64,000 bases of DNA from Dehalogenimonas sp. THU2 (GCF_039749495.1 NZ_JBDLLU010000009.1:1-64000); one strand, 5' to 3'. Shown: positions 8,509 through 18,005, counted from the first letter of the stretch. Numbers and translations are program-made. The notes: generated by a model not told the origin, from the letters alone.

Positions 8509-9600
8509 ATGTCTATTCTGCAGACCCACAATTTATCCCGACGATACAACCAGACTGAAGTCTTGAAAAACGTTATTCTAGACATTTCAATGGGAGAAAC
8601 TTTAGCCGTCATCGGCCCTTCCGGAGCGGGTAAGAGTACACTGATCCGCCTTCTGGATCTGCTGGAATCGCCTTCATCCGGTAGTATCACACTGTTCAAC
8701 CAAACCGTGAGTAACAAAACTGATCGTTTGCCTTTGCGCCGGCGTATGGCCTTTGTCCACCAGAAACCGCTGGTGTTCTCCACCAGCGTCTTTGAGAACG
8801 TGGCTCAGCCGTTGCGCTGGCGAGGAATGAAAAATACCTTCATTGAAGAACGGGTAACCGATGCCCTGGCGCTGGTGAAGATGGACAGCTATGCCGGCCG
8901 TCATGCCAAAACTCTTTCCGGTGGCGAAACCCAGCGCGTCGCTCTGGCGCGGGCACTTGTAACCCACCCGGAAATAATATTTCTGGATGAACCGACTGCT
9001 AACCTTGATCCCCTAGCCACCACTATGGTTGAGGAGCTGATTTCCAGTGTAATTCAAGCGCGCAACCTGACCGTAGTGATGACAACACATGACCTGGCTC
9101 AGGGACAGCGGCTGGCTGATCGCATCGGGGTACTGGTAGCCGGGGAATTACTGCAACTAGGCAAGCCATCAGAAATATTCATGTCTCCGGCTTGTCGCGC
9201 CGTAGCGGAATTTATTGGCGTGGAGAATATCTGGAACGGCACTGTCACCGGATCAGATAACGGGCTATTCACCGCTGCCGTAAACGGACATATTATTCAG
9301 GCTGTCGGATATTTCAACATCGAAGATACCGTTGATCTTTTCATTCGGCCGGAAGATATCATCATCTCAATTACCGATGATAGAACCAGCGCCCGTAACC
9401 GTTTGCCGGGCACCATCACCCGCCTAAGCCTGGTCAGTCCGCTAGTCCGGCTTGAATTAGACTGCGGTGGCTTGCCGTTGATGGCAGTCGTCACCCAACA
9501 GGCGGCCACCGATCTGGGGCTGGTTATCGGTAAACACGTCTTTGCTAGTATGAAAGCCACCGCCATTCATACAGCTAAAGGTAATTGCCCCGGCCAATAG
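8509..9600 (+). CDS. tupC: Tungstate ABC transporter ATP-binding protein
   Basis: A 363-aa ABC ATPase. Walker A is GPSGAGKST (about 36-44), the signature is LSGGETQRVALARAL, Walker B is IIFLDEPTANLD, and the H-loop is MTTHDLAQG. The region after about residue 240 has an RLPGTITRLS... segment typical of a TOBE/Mop-like regulatory domain, which in molybdate and tungstate transporters can bind oxyanion and inhibit transport. It is the last gene of the operon, and a terminator follows at 9602-9627. Confidence 0.9.
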   Translation: MSILQTHNLSRRYNQTEVLKNVILDISMGETLAVIGPSGAGKSTLIRLLDLLESPSSGSITLFNQTVSNKTDRLPLRRRMAFVHQKPLVFSTSVFENVAQPLRWRGMKNTFIEERVTDALALVKMDSYAGRHAKTLSGGETQRVALARALVTHPEIIFLDEPTANLDPLATTMVEELISSVIQARNLTVVMTTHDLAQGQRLADRIGVLVAGELLQLGKPSEIFMSPACRAVAEFIGVENIWNGTVTGSDNGLFTAAVNGHIIQAVGYFNIEDTVDLFIRPEDIIISITDDRTSARNRLPGTITRLSLVSPLVRLELDCGGLPLMAVVTQQAATDLGLVIGKHVFASMKATAIHTAKGNCPGQ

Positions 9601-9601
9601 A

Positions 9602-9627
9602 AAAGGGAGGGTAAAAACCCTCCCTTT
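9602..9627. terminator. Bidirectional terminator, tupC / EF-G-like gene
   Basis: AAAGGGAGGG (9602-9611), loop TAAAAA, CCCTCCCTTT (9618-9627). The symmetric A- and T-tracts serve both the plus-strand tup operon and the minus-strand gene ending at 9656. Confidence 0.85.
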
Positions 9628-9655
9628 GTTTGACGCCCCAGTAACAATGCGTGTC

Positions 9656-11725
9656 TTAATGGTTGCTCTGAGTCGCCGCCGTTTCCGCGGCACGTTCGGC
9701 CACCAGTTTCTGTGTTAGGTGGGAAGGCACCTGCTGATAATGATCGAAAACCATCTTAAAATAGCCTCGGCCATGCGTCAGGCTCTTAAGGTCGATCGCA
9801 TAGCGCTGCACCTCTGCCAAGGGCGCTTTCGCGTCGATCATACTGAGGTCGCCTTCCGGGTTGATGCCCTGCACTTGGGCGCGCTTGGTATTCAGATCGC
9901 CGATAACATCGCCGACCACGCTGGAAGGTACCGTAATATGCAGCGATACGACGGGTTCGAGGAGAATCGGCCCCGCCGACTCCATGCCCTTTTTGAGCGC
10001 GCCCGCGCCGGCGATTTTGAAGCAGATCTCTGAGGAATCCACCGGATGGAAGCTGCCGTCGCATAAAATAGCGCGTACGTCGACAATGGGGAACCCCAGG
10101 GAGCCGCCTTCCTGCACAGCTTCTTTGATGCCTTTTTCCACCGCCGGGATATAGTTCCGAGGCACCGAACCGCCAACCACCTTATCCACAAACTCGACGC
10201 CGCTGCCGGAGGGCAAAGCTTCAACCTCTAGCACCACATGTCCGTATTGGCCGTGGCCGCCGGTCTGCTTTTTGTGTTTGTATTCGGCTTTGGCTGAACC
10301 GGTAACCGTTTCCTTATAAGGCACCCGTGGTGGTTTGAGTTCCACCGCCACGGAGTATTTCCGGGCCATTTTCTCCGCCATTACGTCTATCTGGGTGTCT
10401 CCCAAGCCAGATACGACGGTTTCAGCGGTATCGGCATCACGGTGGCTTTCGAGCGTCGGATCTTCTTCCAGGAGTTTAGCTACCGCATGTCCCAACTTAT
10501 CGACATCGGCCTTAGACTTGGGATGGACCGCCACCGAATAGGTCGGAGACGGAAAGGCGATAGGCTCGATAACTACCGGCGATTCCTGGGTGGTGAGCGT
10601 ATCGTTGGTACCGGTGACCGATAATTTAGCGACCGCGCCGATGTCGCCGGCACCGATCTGTTGCACGGGGTCCTGGGTCTTCCCGCGCATCACGTACAAT
10701 TGCCCCACACGCTCGTCAGCTTTCTTTACACTGTTCCACACATGGGAATTGGCCGCTATCGTACCCCGGAACACTTTGAAGTAAGTCAGTTTGCCGACAT
10801 AAGGGTCAGCGGTCGTCTTGAACACCAGAGCCGCCAGACCATCACCCTCACCAGTTTTGACTGTGCCGCCTTCTTTGAGCGCCACTTCGCGATGTTCAGG
10901 TGACGGCAGGAAACTGACGATAAATTCAAGAAGGGAGTCGATACCGGTGTTGTTGAGCGCCGCTACGGCGATGATCGGTACAATCTCCCCGGAGATGATC
11001 GCCTTTTTCAATCCTTCCGTTAGTTCTTCTTCAGTTAATTCCTCGCCGCCGAGGAATTCCTCGATCAACTTGTCGTCTTGTTCCGCGATCGACTCCACCA
11101 GTTTATCATGGTAATCTTTAACAGCGGCTGCGAGGTTACCTGGAATAGCGGCTTCCTGCGCCGGATGACTTCCGGTAAAGGCTTTCGTCGTGAGCACGTT
11201 TATAACGCCGTTGAAATCCTTGGACGCACCAATTGGTACGACCAAAGGGATGCATTTGTGACCGAATTTGGACTGGATACCAGCGACAACCGAATTAAAA
11301 TTGACGCTTTCACGATCCATCTTGTTAACCACGATGCATCGTGGCAATTTGGCTTCTTCAGCGATGTCCCAGGCATTTTCGGTACCAACTTCGACGCCTG
11401 AGGACGCAGCGACTACGATAGCGGCTGATTCCGCCGCCTTGACCGCTACCCTGGCTTCACCGGCAAAGTCGGCGTATCCTGGCGCGTCAAGGAGATTGAT
11501 CTTGGTATTTTGCCACTTAAAAGGCAGAAGCGAAAGATTTATACTAATCTTTCGCTTCACTTCATCGGGGTCATAATCCGAGGTGGTCGTGCCGTCATCG
11601 ACTTTACCCATCCGGCTGATGGCTCCGGCGCTAAAAAGCATCGCCTCGGCCAGGGTGGTTTTACCGGCGCCGCTGTGCGACAGGAGCGCCACGTTTCGGA
11701 TACTGGCTATGCCATAGTTCTCCAT
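9656..11725 (-). CDS. Elongation factor G-like translational GTPase (EF-G2 type)
   Basis: A 689-aa five-domain protein of EF-G architecture. The G1 loop is HSGAGKTT (17-24) instead of AHIDAGKTT. G3 is DAPGYADF (80-87), where Tyr84 replaces the His that activates water in EF-G and EF-Tu. G4 is NKMD. Domains II-V run to the end and include a domain IV motif KQTGGHGQYGHV. These variations match the EF-G2/EF-G-like subfamily, whose members can bind GTP but may lack normal ribosome-stimulated hydrolysis. The gene stands alone rather than in a str operon, so a canonical fusA probably exists elsewhere. The start ATG has AGGTG upstream. Confidence 0.88.
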   Translation of the reverse strand: MENYGIASIRNVALLSHSGAGKTTLAEAMLFSAGAISRMGKVDDGTTTSDYDPDEVKRKISINLSLLPFKWQNTKINLLDAPGYADFAGEARVAVKAAESAAIVVAASSGVEVGTENAWDIAEEAKLPRCIVVNKMDRESVNFNSVVAGIQSKFGHKCIPLVVPIGASKDFNGVINVLTTKAFTGSHPAQEAAIPGNLAAAVKDYHDKLVESIAEQDDKLIEEFLGGEELTEEELTEGLKKAIISGEIVPIIAVAALNNTGIDSLLEFIVSFLPSPEHREVALKEGGTVKTGEGDGLAALVFKTTADPYVGKLTYFKVFRGTIAANSHVWNSVKKADERVGQLYVMRGKTQDPVQQIGAGDIGAVAKLSVTGTNDTLTTQESPVVIEPIAFPSPTYSVAVHPKSKADVDKLGHAVAKLLEEDPTLESHRDADTAETVVSGLGDTQIDVMAEKMARKYSVAVELKPPRVPYKETVTGSAKAEYKHKKQTGGHGQYGHVVLEVEALPSGSGVEFVDKVVGGSVPRNYIPAVEKGIKEAVQEGGSLGFPIVDVRAILCDGSFHPVDSSEICFKIAGAGALKKGMESAGPILLEPVVSLHITVPSSVVGDVIGDLNTKRAQVQGINPEGDLSMIDAKAPLAEVQRYAIDLKSLTHGRGYFKMVFDHYQQVPSHLTQKLVAERAAETAATQSNH

Positions 11726-11867
11726 GTATCACCTGCCCTGTTATTTAGTCATTGTCGGCTATTATAGCCAGCGGATGCGGATGGGGCAAGTCAGAGGAGA
11801 TCCGCGACAAAAGGCTAGGTATTAAATAACCGAACCCGGAATCCTGCCAATATTCACCAAAGAAGTC

Positions 11868-12419
11868 TTAATTAAAAAAGCCGATGAAAACCGGGGTGAT
11901 GAAACTCTCGATCAATGCCGCGGGTATGAGCAGCAACAAGGCTAAGCCCAGTCGCCGCAGATTAGCCTTCAGTTCCGGGGCAACTCGATCGCGGTATCCG
12001 CTCTTGAAAAGACCCCGCAGAACGGCGAAGCCAAAACTGAGCGAGGCGGCCAGAGCAAAAATGAATGCAGGTATCTCGATAATGCCATGTGGCATGATGC
12101 CGGCTATCAGGAAGCCTATCGATCGTTCCTCCAGCACCAGGCGGCTGACTATCGTGATGAAGGCACCATTCAACAACAACGATCCGATTGGCACCAGTAA
12201 CAGCAGCGGGCTGAAAAAGAATGCGGTTAGAAAAGCGGTGACGTTCCGGATCAGGATAAAGAAGAATATTTCTATGCCGGACATCGAAGACACTTCTTCG
12301 GCCAGATTGTCGAATACTGTGAGTTCCTCCGCCACGGCATCGGCGGGCAGCACTGTACCGAGCAGTAATCCGGCAGCGAATAATCCGGCAGCTATATAAA
12401 GCCAGACTCGAAAATTCAC
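11868..12419 (-). CDS. SpoIIM/DUF95-family membrane protein
   Basis: A 183-aa protein with about five hydrophobic helices. The motif PHGIIEIPAFIFA (about 111-123) is typical of the stage II sporulation protein M (DUF95) family, which is found widely in non-sporulating bacteria. Nothing here suggests sporulation, and the role is unknown. It overlaps the upstream nitroreductase gene by 4 nt and is translated after it from the same mRNA. Confidence 0.8.
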   Translation of the reverse strand: MNFRVWLYIAAGLFAAGLLLGTVLPADAVAEELTVFDNLAEEVSSMSGIEIFFFILIRNVTAFLTAFFFSPLLLLVPIGSLLLNGAFITIVSRLVLEERSIGFLIAGIMPHGIIEIPAFIFALAASLSFGFAVLRGLFKSGYRDRVAPELKANLRRLGLALLLLIPAALIESFITPVFIGFFN

Positions 12420-12979
12420 GCTAGCGGAGTCCCGAAGACGTTATATGAGACCAACTCTTCGATGGCCTTGCGCGGCGGCGCCACCGGAAGCGCGTTCTCT
12501 GGTGGATAACCCAGCGGCGTCATTGAAACCGTCACCATATTGGGCGGCAGATTGATGATAGCACCAACGGTCGCGGCATCGAAACGTCCCAGGTGGACGG
12601 TGCCGAGTCCTAATGAGTGGGCAGCCAGCGTGAGGTTTTGCATGGCCAGCGCTACGTCGTACATATACCAGGAAAGGCCTTTATCCGTCACCGGCGCGCC
12701 GTCGTAGCAACCTGACTTGCCGGGCTCGGCGCAGGCGATAATGAGCACCGGTGCCTGCTGTACCGCCTGGGCGGAACGGTTGCCGGAAAGAGACTCGGCG
12801 ATCTTGGATTTTATGGCTTTATCGGTCACCACGACGAAGTGCCAGGACTGGCTGTTAGCCCAGGAAGGCGCCCATCGCGCGGCTTCCAATACGGCGTTGA
12901 TCTGTTCTTCTGTGACGGCCTCGTTGCGATACTGCCGATGGCTGCGGCGGGTCTTGATTGCCTGAATCGCGTCCATCAT
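12416..12979 (-). CDS. Nitroreductase-family flavoprotein
   Basis: A 187-aa FMN-dependent oxidoreductase of the nitroreductase superfamily. It begins AIQAIKTRRSHRQYRNEAVT (FMN-phosphate contacts), followed by EAARWAPSWANSQSWHFVVV and a C-terminal GYPPENALPVAPPRKAIEELV. The substrate cannot be told from sequence. GAGG lies before the two adjacent Met codons at 12979 and 12976, so the start may be either. It forms a two-gene operon with the SpoIIM-like gene (4-nt overlap). Confidence 0.88.
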   Translation of the reverse strand: MMDAIQAIKTRRSHRQYRNEAVTEEQINAVLEAARWAPSWANSQSWHFVVVTDKAIKSKIAESLSGNRSAQAVQQAPVLIIACAEPGKSGCYDGAPVTDKGLSWYMYDVALAMQNLTLAAHSLGLGTVHLGRFDAATVGAIINLPPNMVTVSMTPLGYPPENALPVAPPRKAIEELVSYNVFGTPLA

Positions 12980-13102
12980 CGCCTCATTTGAAGTTCGTTA
13001 ATACCAGTTTACCATCTGATCAGGGTAAAAGGTAACATTTTTCATGAGGTAATTACGCCGGTACATCCCCCACTAATCGCCGATTAGATTCCAGGCCGTT
13101 GG

Positions 13103-13384
13103 CTAAAACAGTAGCGACGCCGCTACCAGCACCACCAGCAAAGACCCGCCGATCATGCCGACTCTCTTAAGTTCGGACCCAAGATCGAGTGAATACGTTG
13201 GCTGTTTCTCGGCGCGGGGGGCCGCGGCGGATTTGGCCGGGATCGGAGCCGCTTTAGCCGCGGGCGCCGCCGGAGCCGGGGTTGCGGCGCGAGCAGGAGC
13301 GGCGGCTTGAGCCGCCGGTTCAGCCGTCATTCGGATTGGAGATTTCTTCTTCTTACCCTGTTTGTAGGAGTATTTATCAGCCAT
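13103..13384 (-). CDS. Small Ala/Pro-rich protein with a C-terminal membrane anchor
   Basis: 93 residues. A basic start (MADKYSYKQGKKKK) is followed by about 50 residues rich in Ala and Pro (flexible), then a single hydrophobic helix at the very C-terminus (MIGGSLLVVLVAASLLF). This is the topology of a tail-anchored protein with a cytoplasmic basic head. I recognise no family. The gene lies 26 nt downstream of the Xer recombinase in the same direction and has AGGA before its ATG, so it is probably co-transcribed. GC bias and codon use look like the neighbours, so I take it as real. Confidence 0.7.
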   Translation of the reverse strand: MADKYSYKQGKKKKSPIRMTAEPAAQAAAPARAATPAPAAPAAKAAPIPAKSAAAPRAEKQPTYSLDLGSELKRVGMIGGSLLVVLVAASLLF

Positions 13385-13410
13385 CGCGTTAATCCTATTC
13401 GTATTCAGTT

Positions 13411-14322
13411 TTATTTTCGGGCGCGGGGATGGGCATTGTCATAGGCTCGGCGGATATGCTCCGATGTTAGATGAGTATAAATCTGGGTCGTGGAGATGTT
13501 GGCGTGACCCAGGAGTTCCTGCACCGAGCGCAGGTCGGCGCCGCCGTTCAGCATGTGAGTGGCAAAACTGTGGCGCAAGGTGTGAGGCGTCACCACCACG
13601 GTCAATCCGGCGGCCTTGGCGTATTCTTTGAGTATCTGCCACAATCCCTGGCGAGTGAGACGTTCGCCGCGCCGGTTCAGAAACAGCGCGTGCTCCGCTT
13701 CATCACGCAGTAAACGGTGGCGCACCTCGTTCACGTACTCCCCGACGATCTTCGCCGCCTGGGGATAAATGGGCACGATGCGTTCCTTGCTGCCCTTGCC
13801 GAAGCAGCGCACCTGGCCCTCATCGCAGTCCACATCCTGGACGTTCAATCCTATAAGTTCGCTGACCCGCATGCCGCTGGCATAGAGCAACTCCAGCATG
13901 GCCCTGTCGCGTTTGGATTCAGGGCCGCCGGCCTTGGTCGGTTGTTCAATAAGCATCTTAACCTGGGTCACCGTGATGGCGTCAGGCAGCGGTTTGCCGA
14001 CTTTGGGAGACTCAATGTTATCGGTGGGATTCTGTCTGACTCTTTTCTCTTCGATCATAAAACCGAAGAAACTCTTGGCGGCGGCAAGTTTCCTGACCAC
14101 CGTGGTCACGGCGTAATTGCGTTCCTTCAGATCCAGGAGATAGGCCAACATATCCTGGCGGTTAAAATTGTCCCACAAATCCTGATCGCCGCGTCCCTTC
14201 ATGCACTTGTTGCCGAATTCAGCCAATTGGCATAGGTCGTTGTGGTAGGCTTCCTTGGTATTAGCAGAGAAACCTTTCTCCACTATCAGGTAATTCAGAA
14301 AATTGTCGATATCGGTTTTCAT
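13411..14322 (-). CDS. Tyrosine recombinase XerC/XerD
   Basis: A 303-aa site-specific recombinase. The N-terminal SAM-like core-binding domain (1-95) is followed by a catalytic domain with Arg in ASGMRVSELIGL, the HTLRHSFATHM box (His-x-x-Arg), LGHANISTTQ and the nucleophile Tyr in QIYTHL. Length and sequence are typical of chromosomal XerD/XerC for dimer resolution rather than a phage integrase. No attachment site is seen nearby. AGAGGTGG precedes the ATG. The small anchored protein gene follows. Confidence 0.9.
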   Translation of the reverse strand: MKTDIDNFLNYLIVEKGFSANTKEAYHNDLCQLAEFGNKCMKGRGDQDLWDNFNRQDMLAYLLDLKERNYAVTTVVRKLAAAKSFFGFMIEEKRVRQNPTDNIESPKVGKPLPDAITVTQVKMLIEQPTKAGGPESKRDRAMLELLYASGMRVSELIGLNVQDVDCDEGQVRCFGKGSKERIVPIYPQAAKIVGEYVNEVRHRLLRDEAEHALFLNRRGERLTRQGLWQILKEYAKAAGLTVVVTPHTLRHSFATHMLNGGADLRSVQELLGHANISTTQIYTHLTSEHIRRAYDNAHPRARK

Positions 14323-14446
14323 TCAAGCCACCTCTTTATCGGCTCTGCTTTATTGTTATGTATTCTAACATAACTAGAGAAATGGTCAAAGCGGACGCGG
14401 TCGCGGGTTGATAACGGCTTTGAGTTTATCCACCATTTCACCGTTA

Positions 14447-14455
14447 TGTTAAAAT
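14447..14455 (+). promoter_or_regulatory. Extended -10 promoter of uvrC (leaderless)
   Basis: TGT-TAAAAT (hexamer 14450-14455) ends 6 nt before the GTG at 14462. There is no Shine-Dalgarno sequence between them. Confidence 0.55.
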
Positions 14456-14461
14456 AACAAC

Positions 14462-16279
14462 GTGACTACGCCATTTATCGACGAACAAGTTCGTCAACTG
14501 CCACTCAGTCCCGGGGTTTATCTGATGAAAGATGAACGAGGACAAATAATCTATGTCGGAAAAGCGGTGGTACTCCGTGCCCGCGTCCGCTCCTATTTTC
14601 GTGGCACTGGCAAGCTGGATGAAAAGACGCGACTCCTGGTGGATGAAGTACGCGATCTGGAGTACTTTGTCACCGCCTCGGAACAAGAAGCGCTTATCCT
14701 GGAACTCAACCTCATCAAGCGTCACCGGCCACACTACAATATCATGCTCAAAGATGACAAGAGCTACCCGTATCTCCGTATCACCCCCGGAGAATGGCCC
14801 CGTCTGGAAGTGACCCGGCGATATATTGAAGGCGAGGGCCGCTACTTCGGGCCGTTTACCGATTCGCGCAGCGTTCATGCTGTGGTGGAACTCATTCGGC
14901 GTATCTTCCCTTTCCGCTCCTGCACTAAAAACCTGAAGACCGTAAAACGCCCCTGCCTCGAATATGATATGGGCCGCTGCCCGGCGCCTTGTACCGGTAA
15001 AGTCGTGGCCGAGGACTACCAAAAGTCGATCGATCAGATCGTACTTTTCCTTGAAGGGCGCCAGGAAAAAGTTGTACGGCAGCTGAACAATCAAATGACG
15101 GCGGCAGCGGATAAGATGGATTATGAACGCGCCGCCTCACTGCGGGATCGCATCCGTGACATTGAAGAAGTCATCGCCGCACAGCGTGTCGCCACCCGGG
15201 TCAAGGGTGAGTTGGACGCCGTGTCCTTCGCCCAGAACGGTGACGAGAGTTACGTAATGGTCTTTTTCATCCGCGGGGGCAAACTCATCGGTCGGGAACA
15301 TTTCCTGCTAAAAGGGACTAAGGATCAGCCGGCGTCTGAGGTAGTATCAAGTTTTCTCGGCCAGTTCTACAGCGGTGCGGCTCATCTGCCGCCGCTTATC
15401 CTCCTCGAAAACCTGCCCGGTGACCAGAAGGTGCTGGAAGACTGGCTGTCCTCTCGCCGGGGTACCCGGGTAAAATTGACGGTACCCCAGCGCGGACCGC
15501 GTATGGAACTGATGCAAACCGTGGCCGAGAATGCCCGGAAAGGCCTGGAACAGTATAAGTTGAAACGCTTGCTCACAGGGGCCGACGACGCCCGTGCCGC
15601 TCTCGAAGAACTGGCGGTGGTGTTGAAGCTCGATCGGCCGCCGGAACGCATCGAAGGGTACGATATTTCCAATATCCAGGGGCAGTTAGCCGTAGGCAGC
15701 ATGGTGGTGTTCAACGATGGTAAACCGGACTCCCGGCATTATCGCCGTTTCCGAATAAAGACGGTTCCCGGCGCCGACGACTTCGCTATGATGAAAGAGG
15801 TGATCGGCCGGCGATTCACCCGCGCCACCGAGGAAACCGATGGTAAATGGGGAACCCTTCCTGATCTCATACTGATTGATGGCGGCAAAGGTCAGCTCTC
15901 GGCGGCGGTCGAGGCTCTCAAGGAAAGGAATACCGATGATGTGCCGATCATCGGTCTGGCGAAGGAGCGGGAAGAGATCTTCCTGCCGGGTCAATCCAAG
16001 CCGATAACCCTCGAAGAGCGCTCTCCAGCCCGCCGCCTGCTGCAACGGGTCCGCGACGAAGCCCACCGGTTCGCCCTGGGTTATCACACCAACATGCGGC
16101 AGAAAACGGCGGTCGGCTCCACACTGGACACTATACCCGGCATCGGTCCGGCGCGGCGGAAGACGCTTATCAAACAATTCGGCTCAGTGGCCGGCGTCAG
16201 GGCAGCCTCGTTTGAGGAACTTTCCAAGATAAAGGGGATCACGGGACAGCTTGCCCGGTTAATCAAAGAGAGCTTATAA
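14462..16279 (+). CDS. uvrC: Excinuclease ABC subunit C
   Basis: A 605-aa nuclease subunit of nucleotide excision repair that makes both incisions around a UvrB-bound lesion. The GIY-YIG domain is at about 13-95 (PGVYLM..IIYVGKA..). A Cys-containing segment (CTKN..CLEYDMGRCPAPC) is at about 155-180, the UvrB-binding UVR motif at about 200-235, and the RNase H-like endonuclease at about 370-540. A helix-hairpin-helix pair closes it (IPGIGPARRKTL and IKGITGQLARL). The start is GTG, with an extended -10 6 nt upstream. Length is normal. Confidence 0.96.
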   Translation: MTTPFIDEQVRQLPLSPGVYLMKDERGQIIYVGKAVVLRARVRSYFRGTGKLDEKTRLLVDEVRDLEYFVTASEQEALILELNLIKRHRPHYNIMLKDDKSYPYLRITPGEWPRLEVTRRYIEGEGRYFGPFTDSRSVHAVVELIRRIFPFRSCTKNLKTVKRPCLEYDMGRCPAPCTGKVVAEDYQKSIDQIVLFLEGRQEKVVRQLNNQMTAAADKMDYERAASLRDRIRDIEEVIAAQRVATRVKGELDAVSFAQNGDESYVMVFFIRGGKLIGREHFLLKGTKDQPASEVVSSFLGQFYSGAAHLPPLILLENLPGDQKVLEDWLSSRRGTRVKLTVPQRGPRMELMQTVAENARKGLEQYKLKRLLTGADDARAALEELAVVLKLDRPPERIEGYDISNIQGQLAVGSMVVFNDGKPDSRHYRRFRIKTVPGADDFAMMKEVIGRRFTRATEETDGKWGTLPDLILIDGGKGQLSAAVEALKERNTDDVPIIGLAKEREEIFLPGQSKPITLEERSPARRLLQRVRDEAHRFALGYHTNMRQKTAVGSTLDTIPGIGPARRKTLIKQFGSVAGVRAASFEELSKIKGITGQLARLIKESL

Positions 16280-16280
16280 T
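16251..16280 (+). promoter_or_regulatory. Promoter of the DUF6544-like gene
   Basis: TTGCCC (16251-16256), 18-bp spacer, TATAAT (16275-16280), inside and just past the 3' end of uvrC. Confidence 0.5.
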
Positions 16281-16304
16281 CCTCGACAAGCCAAGGAGTG
16301 TGCA

Positions 16305-17138
16305 ATGAACTGGTGGTTGTTATTCTTCGCCATCGATCTCATCCTGGGGATTCTGATCGCAGTCTGGCTGACGCGGCGGGTAAAAGACTGGACAACGGCG
16401 CGGCGGAAAGAAGTCGATGAACTGCTGTCCGATGCGCAACCGATCGACAAAACCTTCCGCCAGACCGACGTGACCCGGTTGCCCCCTCCCGTACAGCGGT
16501 ACCTTAAAAAAGTTGTCAAGGAAGGCACTCCATACATCAGCACCGCGCACCTGAAGCAAAGCGGAAAGATACGTTTTAATAACCGCTGGATCAACCTGAG
16601 TGCCAATCAGTATTATACGGTGGAGCCGACCGGCTTCATCTGGAACGCCAAAATGAAGCTTGGTCCGGCCTGGCTTACCACCCGCGACTGCTGCCAGAAG
16701 GGCAAAGGCAACATGCTCATCCACGTCCTGTCCGCGCTGCCGCTGTTCGATGTTACCGGCAAGGAGATGGACCACGCTTCAATCCTAAGATACCTATCCG
16801 AACTGCCATGGCTGCCAACGGCGTTTCTTCATGATAGCATCCGGTGGGAAGCCGTCGATGACTCATCCGCCAAGGCTACGATCACAGACGGCGGTCTTTC
16901 CGCTTCCGGCGTCTTCCATTTCAACGGCAACGATGAGATCACTTCCTTCACCTCATCCGGCCGGTTCCGCTCAGACACAGGTAAGATAACACCCTGGTCC
17001 GGCACCTTCAGCAATTACCGGGAATTCGGCGGCATCCTGATACCCTCGGAAGGCAGTGCCATCTGGAACGCGCCCGGGGAAGATTTCGAATATGTACGTC
17101 TCACGATTGAAAGCGTCGAGTATAACAAAAAGGCTTAA
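16305..17138 (+). CDS. DUF6544/DUF6920-like protein
   Basis: 277 residues. One N-terminal membrane helix (WWLLFFAIDLILGILIAVWL) is followed by a soluble region with LPPPVQRYLKKV, HLKQSGKIR and a WNAKMKLGP segment, as I recall for DUF6544/DUF6920 proteins. The later part (GVFHFNGNDEITSFTSSGRF, YREFGGILIPSEGSAIW) looks like a lipid- or small-molecule-binding beta sheet similar to outer-layer carrier folds. The function is unknown. AAGGAG lies 8 nt before the ATG, and a good promoter sits at the end of uvrC. Confidence 0.75.
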   Translation: MNWWLLFFAIDLILGILIAVWLTRRVKDWTTARRKEVDELLSDAQPIDKTFRQTDVTRLPPPVQRYLKKVVKEGTPYISTAHLKQSGKIRFNNRWINLSANQYYTVEPTGFIWNAKMKLGPAWLTTRDCCQKGKGNMLIHVLSALPLFDVTGKEMDHASILRYLSELPWLPTAFLHDSIRWEAVDDSSAKATITDGGLSASGVFHFNGNDEITSFTSSGRFRSDTGKITPWSGTFSNYREFGGILIPSEGSAIWNAPGEDFEYVRLTIESVEYNKKA

Positions 17139-17165
17139 CTTTGTACTCGAACGCCCGCTCCTCGA

Positions 17166-17999
17166 TCAGGCATCCAGTATGAAGCATTTGATGGCCGCGC
17201 CCACACCGGATTCATCGACACTTTTCGTGATATGGTCGGCAACAGCTTTTAGTTCTTCGCGGGCGTTGCCCATGGCCACCTTGAGTCCCGCTTTCTCCAG
17301 CAGCGGCAGGTCGTTTGTGCCATCGCCGACGGCCATCACCCGGTCGAGACCGATGCCGAAGTGTTCCGCCAGTTTCTTGAGGGCGACCCCTTTGGAAACG
17401 CCGGGATCGACTACGTTGACGAATCTCATATCCGGATAAGCCGGGGTGCGAGCATCGGAACCGCGCAGGCGCCCATCAAAGTGGTCCATGAACAGCCGGG
17501 CTTTAGCGTCTTCCACATCATTATGGACCATCAATTCACACTTGATAACCGTCTCCCGGCCGATGATGTCATCGAAGTCGGCCAAGGTGCTCTCTAAGCC
17601 GAAAAACTCCCGGTGCACCGCGTCAGCCCAGGTGATCTCCTCTACGAAGTAGCGATCGATGGCGTACAGTTCCAGGTATATGTCATTCTCCCGGGCGAAG
17701 GCGACGGCGAACTTGAGCGTTTCATTATCGACCGGCTGAACATATACGGTCTCACGGCGGCTCAGGTCATAAACCAGCGCCCCATCAAAGAAAATATGAA
17801 CGCCGTCCAGCCCCAGTTCAGCGATGAAACCGCGGCAGGCGTCGATGACCCGCCCCGTCGAAAGCGCCACTTTAACCCCCCTGGCCTGTGCCGAAGCGAC
17901 GGCTCTCTTATCCGCCTCCGAGATACGGCCGCGAGCATCCACCAGCGTTCCATCCAGGTCCAGGACCAAAAGTTCATATCCCCGGTTCAAGTTAGTCAT
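17166..17999 (-). CDS. HAD-family hydrolase, Cof type
   Basis: A 277-aa phosphatase of the haloacid dehalogenase superfamily, subfamily IIB (Cof). Motif I is DLDGTLVD with both Asp (nucleophile and acid/base), motif II is Thr/Ser in ALSTGR, and motif III/IV is Lys with GDGTNDLPLL. A C2 cap lies between about 85 and 190. Substrates of such enzymes are sugar phosphates or similar and cannot be predicted. The longer frame to 18149 would run into mutS. The ATG at 17999 is chosen because LLVLDLDG follows directly and an extended -10 lies 6 nt upstream. Confidence 0.9.
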   Translation of the reverse strand: MTNLNRGYELLVLDLDGTLVDARGRISEADKRAVASAQARGVKVALSTGRVIDACRGFIAELGLDGVHIFFDGALVYDLSRRETVYVQPVDNETLKFAVAFARENDIYLELYAIDRYFVEEITWADAVHREFFGLESTLADFDDIIGRETVIKCELMVHNDVEDAKARLFMDHFDGRLRGSDARTPAYPDMRFVNVVDPGVSKGVALKKLAEHFGIGLDRVMAVGDGTNDLPLLEKAGLKVAMGNAREELKAVADHITKSVDESGVGAAIKCFILDA

Positions 18000-18005
18000 G
18001 CCCCT

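Noticed and set aside
13411-14322. Xer recombinase as the integrase of a mobile element
   Set aside because: Length and motifs fit the chromosomal XerC/D type. Neighbours are core genes and no attachment repeats or cargo are seen.
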